DNA of 64,000 nt from Pelecanus crispus. Its lineage: Eukaryota; Chordata; Aves; Pelecaniformes; Pelecanidae. The stretch is from the NCBI RefSeq assembly GCF_030463565.1, contig NC_134646.1, positions 19,139,296-19,203,295 of the forward strand. Reading direction: 5' to 3'. Below are positions 37,601 to 49,600 of this stretch, piece by piece. The stretch's first letter is position 1. The number at the start of each line of letters is the position of its first letter. The notes under the pieces were generated by a model that had not been told where the DNA came from, searched no databases, and saw only the letters and a program-made list of their open reading frames with translations. The translations under genes were made by a program, and so were the position numbers.

Positions 37601-40600
37601 GGGTTTTAGTTGGGTTTTTTTGGTGGTGGTGAGGTGGTTTGTGGTTGTTTTTTTTTTTTTAAAACAAGCCTCAAAGGATGTAACAATAGGTGATGGGAAC
37701 TGGACAAGGAAATGGATGACAGTAGTTTAGTAAACTTCAAGGCAACAATCGTTCAACTTCTTAGAGTTACTTTAATTCCTACTTAAAAAAAAATAATTAT
37801 GGTAGACAAGAAGTCCTTAATCCACAAGGCCCAGTTGTGAATCTATCGAGTATTTTTCGAAAGTATTTACATTTACACAAATAAAATGCTCTGAATTGTC
37901 TGTGCAGTTTGCTTCCAAACTGTGTCTTAGGCACGATGAACGAAGAGATCATGTAACTCTTGCATGGTAGAATGTACTTAAACAAACTTACCAGAAGCAT
38001 CAGCATAAATGATCCCAGGTATATGATCAGAAAAAACACAGAAATCATAGCTAGAGTGAGAATTCCACGAATCCACCAATTTTTCCATCTATTTAAAAAA
38101 AGGAGAATAAAAAGCAAGCAGTTATAAATGAAAATAAATGCCACTTCTTTACTAACTAGAGATTAAAATGTATTAGAAACAGTGGGAGTTCCAGAAATTT
38201 TCGTGCTTAATAAAACACAGAGCAAGAAACACAGAATCAACCAACTATCCAACTAAACAGGATACACAGTAAAAGAAATTAAAGTTAGCCACCTTTCTTC
38301 TTCCCCCATGCTCCCCCCCACAAACGTCATTTGCAATTAAATGCATCGATCATAGAATCATAGAATTGTTTAGGTTGGAAAAGATCTTTAAGATCATTGA
38401 GTCCAACCATTAACATAACACTGCCAAATCCACCACTAAATCATGTCCCAAAGTGCCACATCTACATGTCTATTAAATATCTCCAGGGATGGGGACTCAA
38501 CCACTTCCCTGGACAGCCTCTTCCAATGTTTGACAACACTTTCAGTGAAGAAATTTTTCCTAATGTCCAATCTAAACCTCCCCTGACACAGCTTGAGCCC
38601 ATTTCCTCTCATCCTATCAGTTGTCGTGGTTTAGCCCCAGCCAGCAACTCAGCACCATGCAGCTGCTCGCTCACTCCACCTACCCCAATGGGATGGGGGA
38701 GAGAATCGGAGGAGTAAGAGTGAGAAACACTCCTGGGTTGAGATAAGAACAGTTTAATAATTGAAATAAAGTAAAATAGTAATGATAATAATAACAATAT
38801 AATGATGATAATAACAATAACAATATACAAAGCAAGCGATGCACAATGCAATTGCTCACCACCCGCCAACTGATACCCAGACAGCTCCCGAGCAGCGATT
38901 GCTGCTCCCTGGCCAACCCCCCCCAGTTTATATACTGAGCATGACGTCATATGGTATGGAATAGCCCTTTGGTCAGTTTGGATCAACTGTTCTGGCTGTG
39001 CCCCCTCCCAGTTTCTTGTGTACCTGGCAGAGCATGGGAAGCTGAAAAGTCCTTGACTAGCATAAGCAGTACTCAGCAACAACTAAAAACATCAGCGTGT
39101 TATCAATATTCTTCTCCTACTAAATCCAAAACACAGCACTATGCCTGCTACTAGGAAGAAAATTAACTGTATCCCAGCCAAAACCAAGACACACTAACTA
39201 CTTGGGAGAAGAGACCAACACCCACCTCACTACAACCTCCTTTCAGGCAGCTGTAGAAAGCAATAAGGTCTCCCCTGAGCCTCCTATTCTCCAGACTGAA
39301 CAACCCCAGTTTCCTCAGCTGCTCCTCATAAGACTTGTGCTCTAGACCCTTCATCAGCTTTGTTGCTCTTCTTTGGACACGCTCCATCACCCCAATGTCT
39401 TTCTTGTAGTGAGGGGCCCAAACCTGAAGACAATACTTGAGGTGCGGAATGCCTTCTTTGAAAAAATAAGAGTTCTTTTTTAAAAAGAAACCAAACAACT
39501 GGGAAGTCTTTGCTGGTTTGTTTGTTTGTTTGTTTTTGCTAATTTCTAGACTAACCAAAATGTTATTTCCTACCCACCTCCTTGTCCCCAAAGGCCAGTA
39601 TCAGAAAAAAATCAAGAGCCCATTTCATTTAAAAAAAAAAGAAGTTTAAAAAAACCTCATCACATGTTCCACTCTGCCATGAAAACGTTTCTAGTTATCA
39701 ATAGTCTGTAGTTTAATGTTCATATTACTTTTCAGTAAGTTTTTCTCCTCTTTTGCCTGTGTTTTTCCCTTCAGGAATTTTGCCTCTAAAAGTACACTGA
39801 ACCAACTAATCACAAGTTACTGCTAAACACAAAAAACCCTACTATAGCTTTAAAGAAATTCTTTCTAATGTTTTGCTTTGTATCAGTCTTGTGTTTCATT
39901 GCTGCATCAGGAGATACACCTGATTCAGGGGATGCTGTTAGTTTTGCATCATACTCCAGTTGTAATGTAAACTTCAACTGCATTAATTGATTTTCAAGGA
40001 TATTATTCATCGGCAGGTTAATGGCAGCTAGAGACACTAATTGGATTTGCCTTAAGTATTAGAATAAAGGCTTTATCGCAACAGATGCTTTATGTTCCTC
40101 TGTGACGTGGGCTATAGAGCAGCAGCTTGCTCCCAGTGGCATATCTGTAGTGAGCAAGACTCCTTTAGAAGAATTCAACTTCCCTTAAGAATAATGTTAA
40201 AAAAACGCATACTATCTTGAGGGTGTTGTAAGTGCAGCACTGGAAAGACAGCTTCAGTAAGACAACAAGCTCCAGAACCCAGGAAGCCAGCTGACAAGTT
40301 TATTGTATCCTAACTCTCCACTGGGAAGTTATGGATACCATTTCCTCTAAAGACCAAATACAAAGAGAAAAAATATTTCTGAGAGTTACAGTGCAACTCA
40401 CTCACGTTGAACATTATAACAACAGCTCTGGTGGGACTGCCAGTTACTAAGCTCAACGGGTGATTTTAAATCTAGCATTCATAAAGCACCAAGAATTTAA
40501 TTTTGCACTCAAAGCACCTTTGTGCAAACACTCCAATAAAGAATTTTAAGCATGTGAAAGAGGAAAGGTTTTGCCTGCGCCTCTTAGTTGCAGGCTTTGA

Positions 40601-43600
40601 GGTATCACCATGCAAGTGCCCTTTGGAACAAGTCTGATTTGGAGACCTAAGACTTCCACAAGATTTAACATGATAAGAGGACTCTGAAAGAGACAGGAAC
40701 TAGATACTCCTTGCAGTGTGATGGCAATAGAGAACATCACATTCTGCTCGCAGCTGGTGAAGTTTAGAAACATGCTTTTTGAAACCTGGGAACAATATGT
40801 TTGTTTATAGCTCCCAGACGTCACAACAGAAACAGACAACAGATTAGAAAAGGAGCACGTCAAAAAACTGTAGTTTCACAGTGCTATTGGAGATATCTGC
40901 TGGAGATCAGTTTTTTTTACAAGGACTTGGAAGTTTTTAATCATAGTCTGGATTGGAGGTCCTTCTGACTCTTGCAAGACTTAAGTTGCATCTAAAATAT
41001 ATATTGTATATTGCTTGGTTTGTAATGTTGAGCATAAGGTATACACAATACCAAAAAACTACCTAGTAAAACAAATGCGTGTATGGGATCTGTCACACAC
41101 CTAAATGCTCTTTCACTGCATTAGTGAAAAAAAAACCCATAATGCGAATTGCCACCCCCAAAAGGGTTTGGCTGATTGAGTGTTATAAAGGGACTGTATA
41201 AAGAATTGTACTAGGGGTTTTATTCATTAACCTCCATGAATATGCAGGTGCCCACGATTAGCTATCTCTCTATACACATACACCCCACACACACACATTT
41301 GCTAGCCTTTAAGCTCCTGTGAACAAGGGTTGGAGGAAGAAACCTAGGTTTGAAAAGAGGCAGCAGGAAATAATTAAACATTGCTTTAAAAGGTATGAAA
41401 ATAAAAGCTACGTTGTATTTAAGTGTAAAGAAAAATTATTTAGAAGTGGAAATGCTGTCACAAAAAGCTAGCAAAGCTTACCCAGAGAATGTACCCTTCT
41501 TCCTCTTCAATTTATACACAAATACCGCTGCCCCTCAACCTTGCATGTAGAAAATCAGTTTATTATAATGCCCAGAAATAGCTGTTCTGGTTATCAAACC
41601 CAATGACTATTCTTTAGCCCATTTTATTACAATGTTCAGACTCAGCAATGGCAAATGTTTATGTAAACTGTAGCTAAACATTGCAGCAGTTTACTTAGAA
41701 ATGCATGCAATAGGCAATCTTCACGTATATGCAAAAAATACTACACTGAAGGGACTATCAAAGCATAAATAAATCAATGATATCCAGTAAAAATTTATCC
41801 TTGAATTTTCATGTCTATCATATGAAATTTAAAACTGCAGTACAATCTGTAAGAATTAAAACTGCATCATAATCTGTAAGAATTTTAGCCAGCAGCTATT
41901 AAATTTGAGAGCTGTTTTACCATACCTGGCAGACAAGCCTGACAAAGCTCTTTTGAGGATTTCTGGAGTGCTGTCTGTTAGTGGAGGAACATCAGGAACA
42001 TCTGAATCACTTCTAAGATCCAACTCACCAAGTCTTTCTTCCAAATCCACTTCCTATGACCAGAAGAAAAAAAAAGAAAACCAACACAACACGCAAGATT
42101 AGTAGTTATTATGTCAGCAAACAGTATTCAGAGTCATAAGCATTACTTTAGGAACCGATAATATCTACATTACCTTCTAAAAAGACAACAATGGTGTACT
42201 AGTGAAACTGTACATGTGGTAGGAGACAAATGTATCCCAATAAATGTTTATAAGAAGTCGAGTACTCGGATGTTGTGACATTACCCTGCTGTGCTCAAGA
42301 AACTTCACATTCTAGGCACTTTTTCAAACCACCTACATAAGCATGAGGATATATGTTTCCAGAAATACTGCAGCTGACATAGAACACAGCAGTTTAACAG
42401 AAATCCCCAACCCTCTAACACATTCCCTCACCAACATCTCAAACTAACCTTTTATGGAATAAGGAGAAGGGTCTTCTGGTGATTTACCATCACATAAAGA
42501 AAAAAAAAAAAAAAAAAAGAAATGGAATGCATGAAAAAACAGTCCCTTTGTACAATGAAAAGAGGTTGCTGGCACAGTCTCATACATACATGTGCTAGGA
42601 CTTGAACCCTCCGGCTTGAAAAGAACGATCCAAAAAACAAACTGTGAAGTGACCAAGTGTCCTATGGACACAGTATTACTCAGAATAATTTCTTGTACGA
42701 CTCCAACACCGCAGTTGTTTCTTCAGTATTCACTAGTGACCACTCAGGAAGACACCATCTAGACAGACTGTGTGTCTGACCCAAACGCAAAATAGGCAGT
42801 ACATATTTTGGTGACAATGTACAAATTGTCACCAATGGTCAAAGTAGACTGTCAAGACTCTTCTTCCCTCAGTTACAGCAAACACTGAGTGTGCTGATGG
42901 TTTACTTCACCTGTTCTAATGTTACAAACACCACAACTCGGGGGAGTCAGAGGGCTGCACTCGGCCCTGGTGCAGCGGTAAGGCAGAGAGCTGTCTCTAG
43001 CTCAGTGTCTGGCTCTCTTGAGACCTGAACTTCCTCCTGACCTCCCTGCCTTGCCTCACTCCTTTACAATCCCAACCAGCTTCCAGCCTGCCTTGCCGCC
43101 TCAGGTTCATCAGTTCTTAACAGCTCTGGGGACCGTGAAGTAACGGTGCTTAAAAACTTTTTTCACCACTGCTATATACTGCTATTTCTCAGTCTCCCTC
43201 TCTTTCCAACTTCCTCATCACAAATCTTGGTTCTTTCTCCGTAATCTATTTCCATGAACGTGACCGCTTTTCTTTCCTACTTTTCGTTAATAATGTTATT
43301 TTCTTCTCTTGTTCTGAGTATTTTCGGCATTTTGGAAGACCACAGAGATATATCCTCCCCCTCGACCCCTCCATAAGACACCGCAGAATTAAGGCAGCCC
43401 ACAGTCCCAGCCATCGCACGATTGCTCTGTCTGTAGGCTGCCGCCTTTTCCTCTCAGTCCGCTGGCCTTTTCCAGGAAGTTACGCTTCAGTGTAACCACT
43501 GCCTCAGTGACTGACCTCTGTAAACGACGCAGGCGGAAAGGCCCAGGCTTTTCAAACGCCGCCGTCCAAAGGCGAGGGCTAAGCTAAGCCTACCCCCAGA

Positions 43601-46600
43601 CGCCGCGCAGCAGCAGCGGCGGCGGGGAGGGCGGGGGCCCGGCCCGGCCCCGGCCCCGGGCGGCCGGGAGCTGACCAGGGTGCTGCAGGCGGGCCCGCCC
43701 CGCAGCCCCGGCCGCGCTGGGCTGGCGCCTCCGAGCCGCCCCAGGGCCCCGCCACCGCCCAGGGTGGCCAGTCCGAGGGAGAACACCGGCCTTTGCATTT
43801 AGGCGCTGCTTTTGCCTTTCCAGAACCCGAGACCGGGAGCTGGCGCTGCCCATACGCACCAGGGAACCAGGTAACAACAGGACGAGTAATTCTCTTTTTT
43901 AACATAAGCCTGTGCTTTTCTCACTCACTTTATGTACCACACACATGCCCAAGATGACGTTCTTGAATGGATTTTACATCATTTACTTCTCTGAAAAACA
44001 TGGTCAGTGCTTTTCCTATCCCTTGAAACCCCACAGTTGAATAATTATTAGACAGACATTGTCTGTAATTAATACAAGTAAAAAGAGCAAATACTCTGTG
44101 ATCCAGACTTCAGCAAGTCTGTAGAATGCCTGAAAAAGCACATAAATAAATAAAAATTTACTGTGCTTGCAGCCTTGTACTTTAGAGATGCTTCTCATAG
44201 TATTGTACCGTAGCTTAGGAAATCAATTACAGATGCGATTGCGGGGGGCATCACAGGTCTCTCCCAAAGCCACGTTCCAACTACTTTGGCCGGCACTGGA
44301 GTGCAGCAAGCTGTCTGTACAGTTCTAGAAGACACTACTCACTGTGCAGATGATGGGCAGTAATCCTGGCCCTAAGACCACGACTTAGCATCTTTAATAT
44401 TAATCCCTGCTTGCACATGGCAGAGATGTTCTCTCTTTTAAGCACTCAGAACTAAGGATACCCCCAAACTTTCTTGTTCCATTTTTGGGCTTTCGGTATT
44501 GCAGAAAATGTTTCCATACTCAACTGGTGTTTAAACATTTAAAAAAAAAAAATTAAAAATTCATACTTAGTTTTATCCCTCTGATATTTAACACACAACT
44601 GTCACTTATGCCCCTCATTAGAAGCAATGTTTTAGATTTGCTATTTCCAATATCTGAATTCACAGGTGCATGGCATTTTTCAGAGTATCCGAACATCTTG
44701 AAGAAGGAGTTTGTGTTTATCCAACGTGTTTTTCAGTAGCTTGTGCTTCATACTGGGAGCTTGGCTGGTGCGACTTTCAAGTTGCGTAGAACATGGTGTA
44801 TTCAGTCATTTTTCAGCTTTACATTGCTACAATAACCAGTGGGAGACAAACTGCCAACTACCTTCAACTTCCGTTTGTAACATACCTTAAAAATGATCTT
44901 GAATACTTTATTTTCCAGTTAATTGCTATAATGGCCACAACCATTTCCTGAATAAGGCATTTAATTTGCAAAGTCAGAAGCCAAAGAGGAAGTTGTTCAC
45001 TAAAAGCTGGTTAATTGTCTTCTGCATCATGAAGCGCTTAGAGAACCCCATCACTGGGGGCAAGTCTTTCTTGCTAATTGTTTTCTTAGTTATTTTACAT
45101 GATTAATCATAAACATTCCAGTTTATAGCCACGAATAACAACAATCATTATGGAAGGAAACACTAAGTTAATCACCACCAAAGCCCTCAAAAAAAAAAAA
45201 CCAAAACAAAACAAACCACCAAACAATCAAGAGTCTTGCTACTTCAGCTTGACCCTGTACAAGCAGTTTTGGAGTTCAGTATGAAACCAAGCAGCCCTTC
45301 CTTCTCCTGCTCTTCAGGTCTGGGATTTCACCACGCTGAACACAGTAACAACAAGGTCCTGTGAGGGGTATTAATTGAAATGCCATGGGTTTCATACTAT
45401 GAGCAGGTATTTACAAGGTTTTCAAAGGTTAATTGAAAACAGCAGAAGTTGTACTGTCCTAAGTGACTAAGACACCTTTCAACCCCAACTCCAAATTAAA
45501 TGTTTGATCCGAGGTGTTTTCATTTTTTTCTAGAGTTCTCAAACTGCAGGTGACAGAGCCTTTTACATGCAGAACGTGGGCCACTCCTGTCTCCTTGATT
45601 CACATCCCAAGTGTCTGTAACAGATAGATGTTGCAATGAGATCGTTGCCTTGCTTCTCTTCATTTGAAGGCACATGTTCCTTCAAGAGAACCTATCTGAT
45701 CAGCTCGTAGAATACAAGTCCAACAAGACTGAGATGATGCAGGCCTAACAAGTGCAGGGAAGAAGGTACACATGACAGTTATTCACACACTACAAACAGC
45801 TCAGCACATAAGAAACATGCCTATCTGACACACTATGACACTCATCGTTTTTCACCATTTCCAAAGTACCCCGAGGCAAAAGTTTATTTAGTTGTAGGGT
45901 TTTGTTTTGTTTTAATTTTGGTGTTCTTAAAGACAAGACTTTCATCCTTAAGCTAAATCTTCTGTACCAGACCACAAATATTTGGCCATACAAAGGATTA
46001 ACTCAAACAGTCAGGAGCCTGAGCCTCCCTGACAGGGGTTCAAAACATCTTGCCACAAATTAAGCTTCCACGCAGATTTCTGCTTGCTGGCTACTTTGCA
46101 ACGGCTACCAGAATACAGCCATGTGTCATGCAGAAAAAAACAGACATGTCAACCTTTCATCATCTAAAAGGACATACGCACCTGAATTGCTGTTTTGTAC
46201 CACACGCCCTCCACTACAATTAACACGTGCCGAGTGAACCATGCACAAGAGTTATTATAGTTACAAAGGCACTTGCAATGTTTTGCTTGTACTGCATTTT
46301 TTTCCAGGACACAATAAGGAACTCCCAAGTAGAGGGCAAATATGTTTTTCTTGGAGAATGCAGCATCTACATGAAGAGCAACTGAGAAAACGAAGACATT
46401 TCCCAAGAGCTTACGTGGAAAAAAGTCAGCAAGCAAAAGAATTTAATTATTGTCATTTTACCTGTATAAGTGTTACTTAAAGTAAGTTTTCTCCTCCAGC
46501 TTTGACCTTTCTGCAGTCTTTCTCATAAGTTTTACAATGAAGTCAATCGTTCAGTTAGACCACATTGTAGCGTATTTAATTAGATGTAGCTTGACACCTT

Positions 46601-49600
46601 CCTCTGAAGTCAAGATATCAAAGTGTCAGAAGATCCTGAATAATTAAACCTTTTTTTTCCGAACTGTTAAAGCCTGACACGCACAGAAACACAAGCAAGA
46701 GAACTGCGCACACTGAATCGAAGACTGAAACCTACAGATCCTTTACTATCTGCATTAGTACTAATTCACCACCACTTCCAAGAAAACAGAGGTTTGGAAA
46801 TAGTCAGCCCTTATTATTATTACCACACTTGTAGCAGACAGCATAGTGGCCAAACTTCTCTGTGAAAATTAAACAGATCCATTTTCTGGATATTCCAAAA
46901 GAAGTCTGTCGAAGTAACTAAGTGATCCATGACAGACTGTGTTGTTCCACCATAACCCATACTGCCATCTGGAATTTCATTTATCTCCAAGTGGGTTTGA
47001 GAAGTTTCGGGCATCAAAGACCCAAGTCCCAAACCCAGCTTCACAGGTCTGAGCAACTTATCTAGCAATTGATTCCTTGGAAGGGCTGTCTCATGGAACA
47101 GAAACAGCTTTTTCAATAAAGCAGGAGAAACAGGGGTCAGTGGTTCCAGGCTTGTTTTAGTTACAAATAATTAACAATGACCCTAGGCAAACTTGCACTT
47201 GTTCCCACGGCCAGCGATGCAACACGATTCCACCACCCCTCCCTGTCCTACTCCAACAACTCTGCACAGTACAAAGGGGAATAACTGTGTGATTACTTCC
47301 AGGATACGCTAATTTTTTTTGAAGTGTTTGAAAGCAGTGTCACTTGCTTTTTAGTAAAGAATGCAAACAACTGGAATTTTAAAAGAAGCATTAACACACG
47401 CAGATTAATCTGTAAAACTTTAACTGACTTATACACATTAAGTATCTGAATGCCAAATCGTTCCTCTTGCTCCCAAGGGCCACAGAGTATTTACGAACGC
47501 ACTTTGACAAGACATTCTTAGGAAAAGAGCGTCCAGGGAAAGCAGCAGCAAATAAGAAATGGATGACCAAAAAATCACTCTTGCATGTCACAGGACAACA
47601 CAAAGAAAACAAACTTGTGAAATTGCAAAGCCCTGCAGGGCAAAGGCATGTTCACAGGAATTTTGCAAAAACTCATCAGCTCAACAAGCTAGTGAGCAAC
47701 TGAAGACACCGAGACTTGCAGAGCTTGGGAACTTCAGGAAGAAGCTTCACAAAGGGCGTGCCATATTCCTTCATACAAAACCAAGGAAGTTAACTTTTAT
47801 TTGAAATTATATGGATGTAGAAATGGCTACCAGTTGTTTCCAGTTAATGGTAAAAAAACATGCAAGTGAGAAAAAAAAAAAAAAAGCTTCACTTAAATTC
47901 AGTAGGAAATGAGCATCTATGGACATAGTAAGCCTAACATGAAAAGTATCAGATTACCTACTGAAAACAGGACTAAAAGTACAAAAGATAAAACCCTACA
48001 AGCATAGTTAGTGCTGGTGGAGTTCTTCAGCAAACACAGAGCGTTTCTCTACTTTGGCAAACAAGGTGCTTGAAAGCATGTTGCCTTTACATATCTGGAA
48101 GTCTGGATTGATTGGGTCAGCAACAGCAGAAGCAGCACAAAGCAGTTACCATATGAAAGGAGACAACCAAGTTTTCTCCTTCATTACAAGTGAGGAAGAG
48201 GCTCATGTTTCTGAGCTGTGTGCTAGGAAGCAGTGGAAACCCACTGCATCATGGCCGTCCTGAGTAGTTAGGAACAAAAGAACAAGTTTTGGGTCCAAAT
48301 ATGCAATTACCATGCCAAATAGGTCATATAGCCAAAGGACAATAAGCTATCCACTTGTTGTAAGGGTCAGGCAAGAGGTAGAGCAGAAAGATAACCGTCT
48401 AAGAAGGCGGATAACGTGGCATCTGTGAATCCAGATGACCAGATGCTTCCCATCAAATCACCTACAGCAGAGAGTACCTGTGTACTCATACTCAAAACTG
48501 AGAGCCAAACTGTGATCCACTGATAGAAAACTCAGTACAAAATGCTGGTTTATCTTTTCAGTTACCAATGGCACTAAAGACAGCTTAATATGTAAAATCA
48601 ATCCTTAACATCGCTTGTGAGCCACGATAAGGGTCACCGGCACTGTGCACATCGTAGATGGGTTGAACAACTCCAACGGAAACAAGGAGAGTCCCCCAAA
48701 TAATCCATCAAAAAGTCTTCTGTGCAATGGAAAAGGCTTTCCGTATGTAACAGTTCAAGTGATCATCACAAATGTATGCATACTGCAATTAATCTCCTGT
48801 AACCAACATCCTAGCTGCATACACAGGAGCAGTCTTTCTGTTCAACACCATCTGAAACTGGGTGAAACACTAGACTGTCGAGCAGCTGAAGTAAAAGCGC
48901 AGTAGGCCTATAGGCGAGAACAGCATTTTCCTCTCCAGAAATCACGCAAGTAAACCAAGAATAATATTAGCAAGTTTTAGGTACGCCCTTCTGAGATCTG
49001 GAGAGTAGAGGCTTTGAACAGGAAGAATTCTTTGAAGGCAGCTCACTGTGCACCTCAGAAATGAACCTAGCCTATAAAATAAAGCAAACCTGAACAACTC
49101 TGCAGCAAAACAACTTTTCGAGCACACTGCTACAAGACACCATGTTTAAAAGTTAATTCTCATCTACAAAGAAATACTCTCTGCACAGCTATAGTCTAAA
49201 CGTTACCTTATTTGATCACAGCCCTCAATGCGGCACAGGACTGCAAATTTTCAAGTTCATTGGCTTTGAGTTCACGCAACCAAAGCACAGAATAAAAACC
49301 GACTATTGAGTTTCACTTTCCAATTCCTTGCCACAGCACCTAAGGCAGACTGCACACTCTGCAACTTCGACATCCGTGCCGGTTTAATAAATAGTCACCG
49401 ATTCGTGAGCCCTCCACCATGTATCGCAAACTCAATTTAGCAATCGGAAAGCTTTTTTTTTTTTTTTTTTTTTAATTCCAGTTACCAAAATGAGAACATC
49501 TCTTTCATTTTATTCAGCCAATTAGCAACTGCGATGCGCTTAGCTTTTGTAGAGATAAGCCTTAACTCCACGGCAAACAAAAGAACAGCACCGTGGCTGT

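Larger units (their letters stand above)
32502..37991 (-). other. CDS1 intron 3
   Basis: About 5.5 kb and largely retroelement-derived: a solo LTR (32716-33277), a tRNA-headed SINE (34311-34453), and a dead CR1 with another CR1 nested in it (34920-37095). An ATT microsatellite lies at about 37349-37376 and a T/G-rich tract at 37580-37662. Confidence 0.8.
38089..41925 (-). other. CDS1 intron 2
   Basis: About 3.8 kb. The exon 3-proximal third is filled by an inverted CR1 split by an LTR (38346-39455). The remainder, 39456-41925, is AT-rich with short T/G and A runs and no recognised element. Confidence 0.75.

Noticed and set aside
38622..39082. 157-codon minus-strand frame in the LTR as a retroviral gene
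   Set aside because: It lies inside the LTR and includes the simple AT-rich repeat; it has no Gag, Pol or Env character.
43487..43905. Open frames of about 100 codons in the intron 1 CpG patch
   Set aside because: Low-complexity Gly/Ala/Pro/Arg sequence in several frames at once; no donor in a supported coding frame was found.
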